A stretch of DNA of 64,000 nt from Bradyrhizobium lablabi (GTDB lineage Bacteria; Pseudomonadota; Alphaproteobacteria; Rhizobiales; Xanthobacteraceae), in assembly GCF_001440475.1 (NCBI RefSeq), contig NZ_LLYB01000094.1, positions 46,755-110,754 on the forward strand, given 5' to 3'. The notes below the pieces were generated by a model. That model made no database searches and was not told the origin of the DNA. It saw only the letters and a list, made by a program, of their open reading frames with translations. The translations under genes were made by a program, and so were the position numbers. This document shows positions 35,235 to 44,255 of this stretch, piece by piece; positions within the stretch are counted from its first letter, which is position 1; each line of letters opens with the position of its first letter.

Positions 35235-36287
35235 ATGCCGAGGGTCCAGGCCGACCGTCTCACGCGCATCGGCGCGGCGCTGCTCAGGGCCGCCGGTGCG
35301 TCGCAGGAGGAAGCCGATGCGGTTGCTGTCGGCTGCGTCAACGCCAACCTCGCCGGCCACGACTCGCACGGCGTGATCGCGATCCCGACCTATATCGACC
35401 GCATCAAGGCGGGCCATATCGTGCCCGGCGCCAAATGGACCATCGTCCAGGAATCGCCGACTACGACCGTGATCGACGGCCATTGGGGCTTCGGCTTTCA
35501 TGTCAACGCCAAGGCGATGGCGCTGACGATCGAGAAGGCGAAGACCGCCAACGTCGCCGCCTGCACCGTGTTCCGCCAGAGCCATGTCGGGCGGCTCGCC
35601 GCCTATCCGCTGATGGCGATGCGGGCCGGCATGATCGGCATTGCGGCCGCCGATTCCGGCCGCTCGCCAAAACATGTCGCGCCGTTCGGCGGACGTGAGG
35701 CAAGGCTCGGTACCAATCCGATCTCGATTGCGGTGCCGTCCGATCTCGAGGCGCCGTTCTATCTGGACATGGCGACGTCAGCGGTCGCGGCCGGCAAGGT
35801 CGCGCTGTCGCTCGCACGCGGCGAACAGATTCCGCAAGGCTGGATCATCGACGCCGAGGGACGGCACACCACCGATCCCTCGCAATATCGCAAGGGCGGC
35901 GCGCTGCTGCCGCTCGGCGGCAGCGAGGGCTACAAGGGAAGCGGGCTGGCCGCGATGGTGGAGGTGCTGTGCGGCCTGCTCACGGGCCTGGGTTTTGGCG
36001 TCGAGCCGACCGGCCGGCACAATGACGGATGTTTTATGGCGGTGTTCAATGTCGCGGCGTTCCGTCCGCTGAGGGATTTCGAGAAAGAGGTCGGCGAATT
36101 CGCGCGCTATCTCAAATCAACCCCGCCGTCGGAAGGCTCGCCCGGCGTGTTCTATCCCGGCGAGATCGAGCATATCCGTGAGCAACAACGCCGACGCGAC
36201 GGTATCGAGGTCGAGGACGCCACCTGGGAAAAATTGAAGGCGCTCGCCACCGATTACAAGCTCGCCGCCGAACTCGACCTGAAATGA
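35235..36287 (+). CDS. Ldh-family malate/L-lactate dehydrogenase-like oxidoreductase
   Basis: A 350-residue NAD(P)-dependent oxidoreductase of the YbiC/Ldh-2 family, not related to classic LDH. Visible marks are GHDSHGVIAIPTYIDRI (the His-rich substrate loop), FRQSHVGRLAAYPLMAM and the FGGREARLGTNPISIAVPS cofactor part. Members reduce 2-oxoacids such as malate or ureidoglycolate. The start has an AGAGGAAA site. It leads a three-gene run with the LLM monooxygenase and the FAH-type hydrolase, so it may convert a hydroxyacid or oxoacid produced by that pathway. Substrate unknown. Confidence 0.88.
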   Translation: MPRVQADRLTRIGAALLRAAGASQEEADAVAVGCVNANLAGHDSHGVIAIPTYIDRIKAGHIVPGAKWTIVQESPTTTVIDGHWGFGFHVNAKAMALTIEKAKTANVAACTVFRQSHVGRLAAYPLMAMRAGMIGIAAADSGRSPKHVAPFGGREARLGTNPISIAVPSDLEAPFYLDMATSAVAAGKVALSLARGEQIPQGWIIDAEGRHTTDPSQYRKGGALLPLGGSEGYKGSGLAAMVEVLCGLLTGLGFGVEPTGRHNDGCFMAVFNVAAFRPLRDFEKEVGEFARYLKSTPPSEGSPGVFYPGEIEHIREQQRRRDGIEVEDATWEKLKALATDYKLAAELDLK

Positions 36288-36318
36288 AATCCAATCCCAC
36301 GCGCGCAAGGAGAACGGC

Positions 36319-37686
36319 ATGACACGGCAAATGGCGCTGGTGGGATTTTTGCAGGCGCAGAACTGCACCAACCTGCCGAGTTCGTGGCGCCACCCGGAAT
36401 CGCGCGACGATTCGATGTCGGCCGATTACTACCAGGAAATCGCCCGAATTCTCGAAGCCGGCAAATTCCACATGGCGTTCTTCGACGACCGGCTGGCGAT
36501 GCCGGACCGCTACGGCAACGATCACGCCCACACCGTCGAATACGGCATCCGCTGCGTGAAGATGGACCCGCTGATCGTGCTTACCACGATGGGCATGGTC
36601 ACCGAGAAGCTCGGACTGGGATCGACCTGCTCGACCACCTATTACGAGCCGTTCGACGTCGCGCGCCGCTTTGCCACCCTCGATTTGATGTCGGGGGGAC
36701 GCGCGGGGTGGAACGTCGTCACCTCGCTCAATGACGGCGAGGCCCAGAACATGGGCAAGGACGCCCATCTCGAACATGACTTCCGCTACGACCGCGCCGA
36801 CGAATTCATGGAAGTCGTGCTCGGCCATTGGGACACCTGGGAAGACGGCTCGCTGATCACCGACAAGAAGAGCGGCCGCTTCGCGGATCCGGCCAAGGTG
36901 AAGCGGCTCGACCACAAGGGACAATTCTTCAAGTCGCGCGGGCCGTTCACCGTGCCCCGTTCGGCGCAGGGCCACCCGGTCATCATCCAGGCCGGCGCAT
37001 CCGGTCGCGGCCAGCGCTTTGCGGGGCGATGGGGCGAGGTGATCTTCACGGCAGCACGCAACGTGGTCGCCGCCAAGGAAGGCTATGCGGCGGTCCGCAA
37101 CGAAGCCGCGAAAGCCGGCCGCGATCCCGACCAGATGTTCCTCTGCAACCTCACCACGCCGGTCTGCGGCGCGACCAAGGCCGAGGCTGAGGACAAGATG
37201 GCCGTCATCAACAAGCTGCCGCTGGAAATCGATGCGCTGTCGCTGCTGGCGGAAGCACTGAACTACGATTTTGCGTCCAAACCGCTCGACGAGCCGCTGA
37301 CCACGGAAGAGCTCAGGAGCATGCAGGGCATTTTGGGCATTCGCGACGGTGTGCTCAAGAACTCAGGCAAGACCAATCCCAGCGCGCGCGACTTCGTCAC
37401 CTTCTCCGGCCGCGGCCAGGTGCAGGACGCCATCGTCGGCGGCCCGAAGGAGATCGCGGACAGGCTGGAGGAGATGTTCGTCGAGCGCGGCTGCGACGGC
37501 TTTGTCATCGCGGCCACCATCGTGCCCGGCTCCTACGCCGATTTCGTCAAGCACGTCGTGCCAGAACTGCAGCGCCGCGGCCTGTTTCACAAGGATTACG
37601 CCGGCAAGACGTTGCGCGAAAATCTCGGCCTGAAGCGTCCTGTTGCGGGTGCCTGGAAAACCAGTCCGCGGGCCGCGGCCGAATAA
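36319..37686 (+). CDS. LLM-class flavin monooxygenase, NtaA/DszA type
   Basis: A 455-residue FMNH2-dependent monooxygenase of the luciferase superfamily (NtaA/SnaA/DszA group), with a strong AAGGAGAA site. Marks are FHMAFFDDRLAMPDRYG, GLGSTCSTTYYEPFDVARRF, SGGRAGWNVVTSLNDGEAQN and GHPVIIQAGASGRGQRFA, the last binding FMN. Such enzymes take FMNH2 from a separate reductase and oxygenate sulfonates, chelators or heterocycles. It lies in an operon with the Ldh-type dehydrogenase and the FAH hydrolase. A paralogue is at 55407-56795. The oxidised substrate is not identifiable. Confidence 0.9.
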   Translation: MTRQMALVGFLQAQNCTNLPSSWRHPESRDDSMSADYYQEIARILEAGKFHMAFFDDRLAMPDRYGNDHAHTVEYGIRCVKMDPLIVLTTMGMVTEKLGLGSTCSTTYYEPFDVARRFATLDLMSGGRAGWNVVTSLNDGEAQNMGKDAHLEHDFRYDRADEFMEVVLGHWDTWEDGSLITDKKSGRFADPAKVKRLDHKGQFFKSRGPFTVPRSAQGHPVIIQAGASGRGQRFAGRWGEVIFTAARNVVAAKEGYAAVRNEAAKAGRDPDQMFLCNLTTPVCGATKAEAEDKMAVINKLPLEIDALSLLAEALNYDFASKPLDEPLTTEELRSMQGILGIRDGVLKNSGKTNPSARDFVTFSGRGQVQDAIVGGPKEIADRLEEMFVERGCDGFVIAATIVPGSYADFVKHVVPELQRRGLFHKDYAGKTLRENLGLKRPVAGAWKTSPRAAAE

Positions 37687-37700
37687 GAAAAGGAAGAACC

Positions 37701-38486
37701 ATGCGTTGGCTCAAATTCACCGCCGCCGGCAAGACATCCTGGGGAATCGTCGAGGGCGACAAGGTGACCGCCGTCAATGGCGATCCGTTCGGCGAATGGC
37801 AGCGGGAGGCGCAGTCGCACTCACTGAAAGACGTCAAGATCGAGCTGCCGCTGATCCCGCGCACGTTCTATTGCGTCGGGTTGAACTACCTCAAGCATCT
37901 CAAGGAAGCCGCCGACAAGGCCGGCACGGTGCCGAACGTGCCTGACAGGCCCGAGATCGGCTACCGCGCGCAGAACGCGCTGATCGCCCATGACGAGGAT
38001 GTGGTGATCCCGGCGAGCGCGACCGAGAAGATTCACTACGAGGGCGAACTCGTCGTCGTCATCGGCAAGAAGGCAAAACACCTCACCGAGTCCAATGCGA
38101 TGGATTGCGTGTTCGGCTACACCATCGGCAACGATGTCAGCGAGCGCACCTGGCAGAAGGCCGACCGCAGCCTGTGGCGTTCCAAGAACGCCGATACCTT
38201 CAAGCCGATGGGGCCGTGGATCGAGACCGATGTCGACCTCGACAAGATGGAGACGGTCATCCGGGTCAGCGGCAAGGAGACCGGCCGCTTCCGCACCAAT
38301 GACATGATTTTCGGGGTCGTTCCCTTCCTCGTCGAACTCTCCAAATACTTCACGCTGTCGCCGGGCGACGTGATCTGGATGGGCACCGACGGCGCCTCGC
38401 CTAACTTGAAGGCCGGCGACGTGGTCGAGATCGACATCACCGGGATCGGGACGTTGCGGAACAGGTTTGTGAAGGAGAAGGTTTGA
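37701..38486 (+). CDS. Fumarylacetoacetate hydrolase-family protein
   Basis: A 261-residue FAH-family hydrolase after an AAAAGGAAG site. The metal-binding acidic set is in HYEGELVVVIGKKAK and NDVSERTWQKAD, with the conserved RTFYCVGLNYLKH before them and SPGDVIWMGTDGASPNLKAGD at the end. Members cleave C-C bonds in ring-cleavage products (acylpyruvates, 2-hydroxyhepta-2,4-dienoates) or isomerise them. As third gene after a monooxygenase and a dehydrogenase it probably finishes a ring-opening or chain-cleavage route. A palindromic element follows. Confidence 0.9.
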   Translation: MRWLKFTAAGKTSWGIVEGDKVTAVNGDPFGEWQREAQSHSLKDVKIELPLIPRTFYCVGLNYLKHLKEAADKAGTVPNVPDRPEIGYRAQNALIAHDEDVVIPASATEKIHYEGELVVVIGKKAKHLTESNAMDCVFGYTIGNDVSERTWQKADRSLWRSKNADTFKPMGPWIETDVDLDKMETVIRVSGKETGRFRTNDMIFGVVPFLVELSKYFTLSPGDVIWMGTDGASPNLKAGDVVEIDITGIGTLRNRFVKEKV

Positions 38487-38533
38487 GGCGCTTCGACCAT
38501 CATCCCGAGAGACGGTGAAACTATGTCCACCCA

Positions 38534-38610
38534 TCATTGCGAGCGCAGCGAAGCAATCCATCTATCCCCACGTCGAGATCTGGATTGCTTCGCTTCGCTC
38601 GCAGTGACGG
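38534..38610. repeat. Palindromic element, family A (copy 1)
   Basis: Near-perfect inverted arms at 38534-38560 and 38581-38610 share the core GCGAAGCAATCCA and its complement; the loop holds a CCACGTCGAG stretch. Close relatives occur at 44155-44238 and 56904-57024. It follows the FAH-type gene and precedes the amidase gene, in non-coding DNA. Confidence 0.75.
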
Positions 38611-38702
38611 GGAGACCGAGTCCTCAGAAATGAGGACAGGCGCCAGAAGCAGCAGCGGCTAAAGTTCGTCCGAACGGGTACCTATTCGCACGGAGGATCA
38701 TC

Positions 38703-40214
38703 ATGGCTCGGAGTTCCGTCCTGCTCGGCTCGGCCCTTGCCGGCTTCGCCCTTGCCGCGGCATTGCCGGCGACCGCCCAACCCGCAATCAATCTGGATCA
38801 GCTCACCGCAACGCAAGCGGCCGCCGATCTCTGCGCCGGCAAGACCACCAGCAAGGCGCTGACCGCAGCCGCGCTGGCCCGCGCCAGGGCGAAGACCGAT
38901 CTCAACGCCTTCATCACCCTCGACGAGGCCGGCGCGATGAAGGCCGCCGAAGCCTTTGACGCCAGCCGCAAGAAAGGCTCGTGCAAGCCGCTCGGCGGCG
39001 TGCCCATCGTCATCAAGGACAATATCGAGGTGGCCGGTCTCCCCAGCACAGCCGGAACGCCGGCGCTGAAAAATTTCGTGCCGAAGAAGGATGCGCCGGT
39101 GGCCGCAAAGCTGCGCGCGGCGGGCGCCATCATCATCGGCAAGACCAACATGCATGAGCTCGCCTTCGGCATCTCCGGCTACAACGCGGCGTTCAAGACG
39201 AGTGCGGAGTCGGGGGTGCGCAGCGCCTATGACGCGACAAAGATTGCCGGTGGCTCATCATCCGGAACGGGCGCCGCGGTCGGCGCGCGGATCGTCACCG
39301 CGGGCCTTGGCACCGACACCGGCGGCTCGGTCAGGGTCCCCTGCGCGCTGAACGGCTGCGCGGCGCTGCGTCCGACGGTCGGCCGTTATCCGCAAACCGG
39401 CATCGCGCCTATCTCCCACACCCGCGACACTGCCGGCCCAATGGCGTCGACGATGGCCGACGTGACGATCCTCGATCGCGTCATCGCCGGCGGCGGCGCG
39501 ATCGCGCCCGCCGAATTGAAGCAGGTGCGCATCGGCGTCGACAAGTCGATGCTGGCCAATCTGGACGCCGATACCGAAGCCGCATTCAAGGCTGCGCTGG
39601 AAAAACTCAAGGCGAGCGGCGTGACGGTGGTCGATATCGAGATGCCGAAGCTTGCCGAGCTCAACGGCCAGGTCGGATTTCCGCTCGCACTTTACGAGGC
39701 CTATGACGACATGGTCGCCTATCTCAAGAACAGCGGCTCTGGCGTCAGCATCGACAATCTCGCCAAGGAAATCGCGAGCCCCGACGTGAAAGGCACCTAT
39801 GACGGGCTGGTGATTCCGCGCAAGCTGCCAGGACCGAACAACACGGTCTCCGATGCCAAGCCGGCCTATGATGCCGCGATGAAGACCGCCCGGCCTGCGC
39901 TGCAGGCGCTCTATCGCGATACATTTGCGAAGAACAAGCTCGACGCCATCGCCTTCCCGACCGTGCCGAAGGTAGCGATCGCCTCCAATCCGGACTCGTC
40001 GAGCATCGCCAACTTCATGCTGTTCATCCAGAACACCGATCCCGGCAGCAATGCCGGCCTTCCCGGCATCCAGTTTCCCATTGCGCTGGGTGCATCGAGC
40101 AAACTGCCCGTCGGGCTCGAGCTCGATGGCCCCGCAGGGAGCGATCGCAAGTTGCTTGCGGTCGGCATGGCGATGGAAAAGCTGTTCGGCCGGCTACCGC
40201 CGCCATCGCGCTAG
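38703..40214 (+). CDS. Secreted amidase-signature enzyme
   Basis: A 503-residue amidase with a signal peptide (residues 1-26, ending PATAQ), which is unusual for a family that is mostly cytoplasmic; a GGAGG-like site precedes the ATG. The Ser-cisSer-Lys triad is visible: Lys105 in VIKDNIEV, the cis-Ser in AGGSSSGTGAAV and nucleophile Ser209 in TDTGGSVRVP. It would hydrolyse an amide or related bond in the periplasm, possibly releasing ammonia or a peptide. It is convergent with the LuxR gene. The substrate is not visible from the sequence. Confidence 0.88.
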   Translation: MARSSVLLGSALAGFALAAALPATAQPAINLDQLTATQAAADLCAGKTTSKALTAAALARARAKTDLNAFITLDEAGAMKAAEAFDASRKKGSCKPLGGVPIVIKDNIEVAGLPSTAGTPALKNFVPKKDAPVAAKLRAAGAIIIGKTNMHELAFGISGYNAAFKTSAESGVRSAYDATKIAGGSSSGTGAAVGARIVTAGLGTDTGGSVRVPCALNGCAALRPTVGRYPQTGIAPISHTRDTAGPMASTMADVTILDRVIAGGGAIAPAELKQVRIGVDKSMLANLDADTEAAFKAALEKLKASGVTVVDIEMPKLAELNGQVGFPLALYEAYDDMVAYLKNSGSGVSIDNLAKEIASPDVKGTYDGLVIPRKLPGPNNTVSDAKPAYDAAMKTARPALQALYRDTFAKNKLDAIAFPTVPKVAIASNPDSSSIANFMLFIQNTDPGSNAGLPGIQFPIALGASSKLPVGLELDGPAGSDRKLLAVGMAMEKLFGRLPPPSR

Positions 40215-40228
40215 CAAGGCTCGCGCGG

Positions 40229-40972
40229 CTAATGCCGTGCAAACAGGCTGGCGATGCCGCTGCGGCGGCGGACGCCGAGCTTGGCGAAGATGCGCTCGAT
40301 ATGGGTGCGGACAGTCGAGACCTCGACCTGCAGCCGGCGCGCGATCTCCTTGTCGCTGAGATCGTCCGATATCATCCGCGCGATCTCGAACTCGCGCACC
40401 GAGAGTTTCAGGATCGGTGAACCGTCCGCCGCGACGGCCGCCGCCCCGCCGGCGGCGCGGACCAGCGCTCCCGTGAAGGCCGGCTCGATCAGCCGCAACA
40501 GCTCCAGCGTATGGCCGTCGAAATTATCGCGGCCCCGGCCGCGCCAGATCCTGACGTCGCCGATGTTGCGGCCGCCGGCGAAACTATAGGCATTGACGCC
40601 CCAGTGCAGTCCGTCACGGGCGAGAAAATCGTTGAAGAACTCAGTTCGCATCAGATCGCGTTGCGGCATCACCTGGGTGACCAGCGTCGCCTCGCGGCGT
40701 GCCTGCAGCTTCAACGTGATCGGATCGTGCTGCTGGTAGTAGCGGTCGTAGGCCGCGATATTGGCCGGGTCCATGTTCAGGTACACGGCCTTTTCGAAAC
40801 GGCCGGTCGCATCCTGCCAGACGAACGAGGCGTAGTGATCGGCTTCCAGCAATTCCAGCAGGTGATGGCCGACCGCCTCGCGCACGTCGTGTTCGCTGAG
40901 GTCCTCGGACAACAGCCCGAAAATGCGCGCCAGCACCCGGCTCTCGGAAGCGCTCACATACATGCGGAGCAT
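40229..40972 (-). CDS. LuxR-family transcriptional regulator
   Basis: A 247-residue regulator. The C-terminal LuxR helix-turn-helix is complete: SVREFEIARMISDDLSDKEI, then ARRLQVEVSTVRTHIERIFA and KLGVRR. The N-terminal 160 residues are a GAF- or autoinducer-like sensory domain of no clear family, and there is no receiver Asp pattern, so it is not a standard response regulator. It is convergent with the secreted amidase gene and lies on the same strand as, and downstream of, the second Bug receptor. Target genes unknown. Confidence 0.88.
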   Translation of the reverse strand: MLRMYVSASESRVLARIFGLLSEDLSEHDVREAVGHHLLELLEADHYASFVWQDATGRFEKAVYLNMDPANIAAYDRYYQQHDPITLKLQARREATLVTQVMPQRDLMRTEFFNDFLARDGLHWGVNAYSFAGGRNIGDVRIWRGRGRDNFDGHTLELLRLIEPAFTGALVRAAGGAAAVAADGSPILKLSVREFEIARMISDDLSDKEIARRLQVEVSTVRTHIERIFAKLGVRRRSGIASLFARH

Positions 40973-41023
40973 CCTAGCGGGGAACCGCGGCCGGGGGAAC
41001 CGACTTCGCGCCGTCCTGTCGCC

Positions 41024-42052
41024 TTACTCGGCCTTGATGCCCGCTTCCTCGATCACCTTGCGCCAGCGTTCCACTTCGCTGCGGTAGTAGCGGCCGAACT
41101 CCTCCGGCGGCGCGGCGATCAGGACGAGGCCTTCGTTGACGCTGAGTTTTTTGAAGGCGTCGGCCTGCACGGCTTTCGCCGCCGACCTGTTGAGACGATC
41201 GATGATGTCGGGCGGCGTTTTCGCCGGAGCAAACAGGCCGTACCAGGTTTCCGCCTCAAAGCCGGCAAGACCGGTCTCGGCGACCGTCGGCAATTGTGGA
41301 AAGGCGGGCGAACGTTCTGCTGATGTCACCGCCAGCGCGCGCAACTGGCCACCCTCGATCAGGGATGCGGCGCTTGCCACCGTCGTGAACATTACCTGGG
41401 TCTGCCCGCCGATCAGATCGGTGATGGCCGGCGCGGAGCCCTTGTAGGGCACCATCGTCATGTTGACGCCGGCCATGCGCTTGAACATTTCACCGGCAAG
41501 ATGCGCCGAGGTACCGGTGCCGAACGTGCCATACGAGATCTTGTCCGGCTCGGCCTTTGCCGCCGCGGTCAGATCGGCGATGGAACGAAATGATGACTTC
41601 GGATTGACGACAACGATGTTGGGGGAACGCGCGATGAACGCGACCGGCGCAAAGTCCTTGTTCGGATCGAAGGGCAGTTTGGCGTAAAGGCTCGGGTTGA
41701 CCGCATGGGCAAATGATCCCATCAGCAGCGTGTAGCCGTCGCCTTCAGCAGAAGCGACCGCCTGTGCGCCGATGATGGTGCCAGCGCCCGGCTTGTTCTC
41801 GATGATGATGCTGGCGCCGAGATCCTTTGCCATCTCCTGCGCCAGCACGCGCGCGATGGCGTCGGTGCCGCCGCCCGGCGCAAAGGGCACGATGACCTTG
41901 ATGACGCGCTCCGGATAGGCCGCGAAAGCCGTATGGCTGAGCAGCGGCAGCAATAGCGCGGCGAGCGCGAACAGGAAGGCAATGCGGCATCGATCGACCG
42001 CAGTCAGTGGCATCGCACGGCTTCCCGCCGACACCCGCTCGCGCGCAAACAT
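41024..42052 (-). CDS. Tripartite tricarboxylate transporter receptor (Bug family), second copy
   Basis: A 342-residue solute-binding protein. The start at 42052 has a GGGGAGG site; a signal peptide runs to about residue 45 (SHTAFAAYPE). Bug marks are YPERVIKVIVPFAPGGGTDA, IIENKPGAGT and GDGYTLLMGSF. No TctA/TctB lies nearby on this strand, so it is another orphan receptor. It is divergent from the AhpD-like gene at 42187 across a 134-base gap that contains a 12-base palindrome. Ligand probably a carboxylate; identity unknown. Confidence 0.9.
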   Translation of the reverse strand: MFARERVSAGSRAMPLTAVDRCRIAFLFALAALLLPLLSHTAFAAYPERVIKVIVPFAPGGGTDAIARVLAQEMAKDLGASIIIENKPGAGTIIGAQAVASAEGDGYTLLMGSFAHAVNPSLYAKLPFDPNKDFAPVAFIARSPNIVVVNPKSSFRSIADLTAAAKAEPDKISYGTFGTGTSAHLAGEMFKRMAGVNMTMVPYKGSAPAITDLIGGQTQVMFTTVASAASLIEGGQLRALAVTSAERSPAFPQLPTVAETGLAGFEAETWYGLFAPAKTPPDIIDRLNRSAAKAVQADAFKKLSVNEGLVLIAAPPEEFGRYYRSEVERWRKVIEEAGIKAE

Positions 42053-42124
42053 CCGTCGCCTCCCCTGCTTTTCTTCAGATCACTTTATTGTATCCGACGG
42101 CATCGATCCAGACCGTGACTATCG

Positions 42125-42136
42125 TCCCGATCGGGA
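42125..42136. promoter_or_regulatory. Perfect 12-base palindrome in divergent gap
   Basis: TCCCGATCGGGA at 42125-42136 is a perfect palindrome, with CTATC/GATAG-like flanks extending the dyad imperfectly. It lies 51 bases before the AhpD-like start and could bind a regulator controlling that gene or the Bug receptor. No known consensus is matched. Confidence 0.35.
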
Positions 42137-42186
42137 TAGACTTGGGCAATCGTTCAAATTGAAAGCGTCCAGAGAGGAGAACGTGC

Positions 42187-42648
42187 ATGAAGCCCCGGAT
42201 GAACTATTACCAGGCCGCGCCCGACACCATCAAAGCGCTCGTCGCGGTGGAAGCCCAGATCGTCGCCTCAGGGCTCGAAAAGTCGCTGATCGAACTGGTG
42301 AAGACACGCGCCTCGCAGATCAACGGCTGCGCCTATTGCATCAACATGCACACCCAGGATGCCCGCAAGCTCGGCGAGACCGAACAGCGGCTCTATTTGC
42401 TGAGCGCCTGGCATGAGTCGCCGCTCTATACCGACCGCGAACGCGCCGCGCTGGCATGGACCGACGCGTTGACGCTGATTGCCGAGACGCACGCCCCCGA
42501 CGACCTCTATGAAGAGCTCCGCGCCCATTTCTCCGAGACGGAGATGGTCAACCTGACCGTGCTGATCGGGGCCATCAATGCCTGGAACAGGATCGCGATT
42601 TCCTTCCGCGCCGTTCACCCGGTGAAGGCAAAGGCAGCGGTGGCGTAG
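42187..42648 (+). CDS. Carboxymuconolactone decarboxylase/AhpD-family protein
   Basis: A 153-residue protein with the AhpD-type active site E-x11-CxxC-x3-H, read as ELVKTRASQINGCAYCINMH, so it has peroxidase-type redox cysteines rather than the decarboxylase site. Such proteins detoxify peroxides with alkylhydroperoxide systems or act as carboxymuconolactone decarboxylase relatives. A GAGAGGAG-type site precedes the ATG. It is followed 15 bases later by a cupin gene on the same strand, so the two form a small operon, perhaps for peroxide or aldehyde stress. Confidence 0.9.
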   Translation: MKPRMNYYQAAPDTIKALVAVEAQIVASGLEKSLIELVKTRASQINGCAYCINMHTQDARKLGETEQRLYLLSAWHESPLYTDRERAALAWTDALTLIAETHAPDDLYEELRAHFSETEMVNLTVLIGAINAWNRIAISFRAVHPVKAKAAVA

Positions 42649-42663
42649 AGCGAGGAGGCTGAC

Positions 42664-43077
42664 ATGACACGATCGATTTGCGGCATGACGGCAATCGCCC
42701 TGCTTGCACTCGTCACGGGCACCGTGCCGGCCGCACATGCCGAGGGCGACAAGGTGACGCCCGTGCGTTCGGAAAAGCTGCCGAACGTTCCCGGCAAGAG
42801 CCTGACTACCGTGCTGGTGAACTACGCGCCCGGCGGCAAGTCGGCCGGTCATCATCACGCCGGCAGCGTGATGGCCTATGTGCTGACGGGCAGCATCCGT
42901 TCGGAGAATTCGGCGACCGGACCGGCCAAGGTCTACAAGGCCGGCGAGGCTTTCTTCGAGCCGCCCGGCAGCGAGCATCTCGTCAGCGAGAATGCCAGCA
43001 CGACGGAGCCGGCAAGCCTGCTCGCGATTTTCGTCGCCGATGATGGGGCGCAACTGACGACGTTCGGGAAGAAGTGA
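42664..43077 (+). CDS. Secreted cupin-domain protein
   Basis: A 137-residue protein with a signal peptide (CGMTAIALLALVTGTVPAAH, cut near AHAEG). The single cupin has its metal ligands in KSAGHHHAGSVMAYVL and in PPGSEHLVSENAS. It lies 15 bases after the AhpD-like gene, so it is probably co-transcribed. Periplasmic; small cupins of this kind are often tied to antioxidant or catabolic genes. Function unproven. Confidence 0.85.
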   Translation: MTRSICGMTAIALLALVTGTVPAAHAEGDKVTPVRSEKLPNVPGKSLTTVLVNYAPGGKSAGHHHAGSVMAYVLTGSIRSENSATGPAKVYKAGEAFFEPPGSEHLVSENASTTEPASLLAIFVADDGAQLTTFGKK

Positions 43078-43118
43078 GGGGTGGTGTGGTGGGGAACCAC
43101 GCGCACCACACACTCCGC

Positions 43119-43243
43119 TGTCATGCCCCGCTTCAAGCGGGGCACCCAGTACGCCGCGGCTTCTCGGCTTAAGCGCGACATCTCTGGAATACTGGGTCGC
43201 CCGCCCCTGTGCGCAATTCCGCACAAGGCGGGCGACGACATTA
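43119..43243. repeat. Palindromic element, family C (copy 2)
   Basis: A 125-base element of nested hairpins: GCCCCGCTT/AAGCGGGGC (43125-43133 and 43135-43143, one-base loop), ACCCAGTA/TACTGGGT (43144-43151 and 43190-43197) and GTCGCCCGCC/GGCGGGCGAC (43196-43205 and 43227-43236). It resembles the element at 8213-8324. It lies between the secreted cupin gene and the convergent transaminase gene, at both 3' ends. Confidence 0.75.
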
Positions 43244-43247
43244 GGCG

Positions 43248-44105
43248 CTAAACCGCCGTCGCCTTGGCGAACTCCACATAGATCTCGCGGAGCCGGTTGG
43301 TCATCGGGCCGGGCTTGCCGTCGGCCACCTTCTTGCCGTCGATCGACACCACCGCCTGCACGAACAGGCTGGCGCTGGTGATGAAGGCTTCCTTGGCGGC
43401 CAGCGCCTCCTCGACGGAAAACGCACGTTCCTCGACGCGAAGCTGGCGCTCTTCCGCCAGCGCAACCACAGCCTTGCGGGTACAGCCGGGCAGGATCTCG
43501 CTGCCGTTCTGCCGCGTCACGATCACGTCGTCCTGCGTGAGGATGAAGCAGGAGGACGAGCCGCCCTCGGTCACCTTCCCGTCCTCGATCATCCAGGCCT
43601 CGCCTGCACCGGCCGCAGCCGCCGCCTGCTTGGCCAGCACCTGCGCCAGCAGCGCCACGCTCTTGATGTCGCGGCGGGTCCAACGCAGGTCGGGCACCGT
43701 GATCACGTTGATGCCGGTCTTGGCCGAGGGCGCGTTGACGATGTCCTTGGTTGAAGTGAACATGATCAGGGTCGGCTTGACGTCCTTGGGGAACGCAAAA
43801 TCACGCCCGGTATCGGCGCCGCGCGTCACTTCGAGATAGACCATGCCGTTGACGAGATTGTTGCGCTTGACCAGCTCCTGCTGGATCTCCTGGATGCGCG
43901 CTATCGTCTCGGGGAGCGCCAGCTGGATCTCGCCGACCGAGCGCTCCAGCCGCGCCAGGTGCGAGGCATTGTCGATCAGCTTGCCGTCGAGCACGGCGGC
44001 GACTTCATAGATGCCGTCGGCAAACAGGAATCCGCGGTCGAGGATCGAGACCTTCGCCTCTGAAAGGGGGACGAAAGAGCCGTTGACGTAAGCGATCTGT
44101 TCCAA
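43248..44105 (-). CDS. D-amino-acid transaminase (PLP class IV)
   Basis: A 285-residue fold-type IV aminotransferase. The start motif YVNGSFVPLSEAKVSILDRG and RWTRRDIKSVALLAQVLAK, with the PLP lysine in DIKS, match D-amino-acid transaminase (Dat) more than branched-chain enzymes. It swaps amino groups between D-amino acids and 2-oxoacids in the cytoplasm. It lies downstream of gltLKJI on the same strand, separated by a palindromic element, and shares the locus with dadA, which fits D-amino-acid use. BCAT or ADCL activity cannot be fully excluded. Confidence 0.85.
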   Translation of the reverse strand: MEQIAYVNGSFVPLSEAKVSILDRGFLFADGIYEVAAVLDGKLIDNASHLARLERSVGEIQLALPETIARIQEIQQELVKRNNLVNGMVYLEVTRGADTGRDFAFPKDVKPTLIMFTSTKDIVNAPSAKTGINVITVPDLRWTRRDIKSVALLAQVLAKQAAAAAGAGEAWMIEDGKVTEGGSSSCFILTQDDVIVTRQNGSEILPGCTRKAVVALAEERQLRVEERAFSVEEALAAKEAFITSASLFVQAVVSIDGKKVADGKPGPMTNRLREIYVEFAKATAV

Positions 44106-44154
44106 AGTAGAATCTCCTCGTAGCGATGCCGCCGTGGCGGAAGTTATAGCTAAC

Positions 44155-44238
44155 CGTCATTGCGAGGAGCGAAGCGACGAAGCAATCCATTCCTCCACTT
44201 GCGGCACCATGGATTGCTTCGCTTCGCTCGCAATGACG
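44155..44238. repeat. Palindromic element, family A (copy 2)
   Basis: Inverted arms starting CGTCATTGCGAGG at 44155 and ending CGCAATGACG at 44238, with the shared GAAGCAATCCAT core, form a long hairpin between the transaminase gene and gltL. It lies downstream of gltL and upstream of the transaminase start, so it may affect expression of the latter. Same family as 38534-38610 and 56904-57024. Confidence 0.8.
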
Positions 44239-44255
44239 GGGACAGGCCAGCGAAT

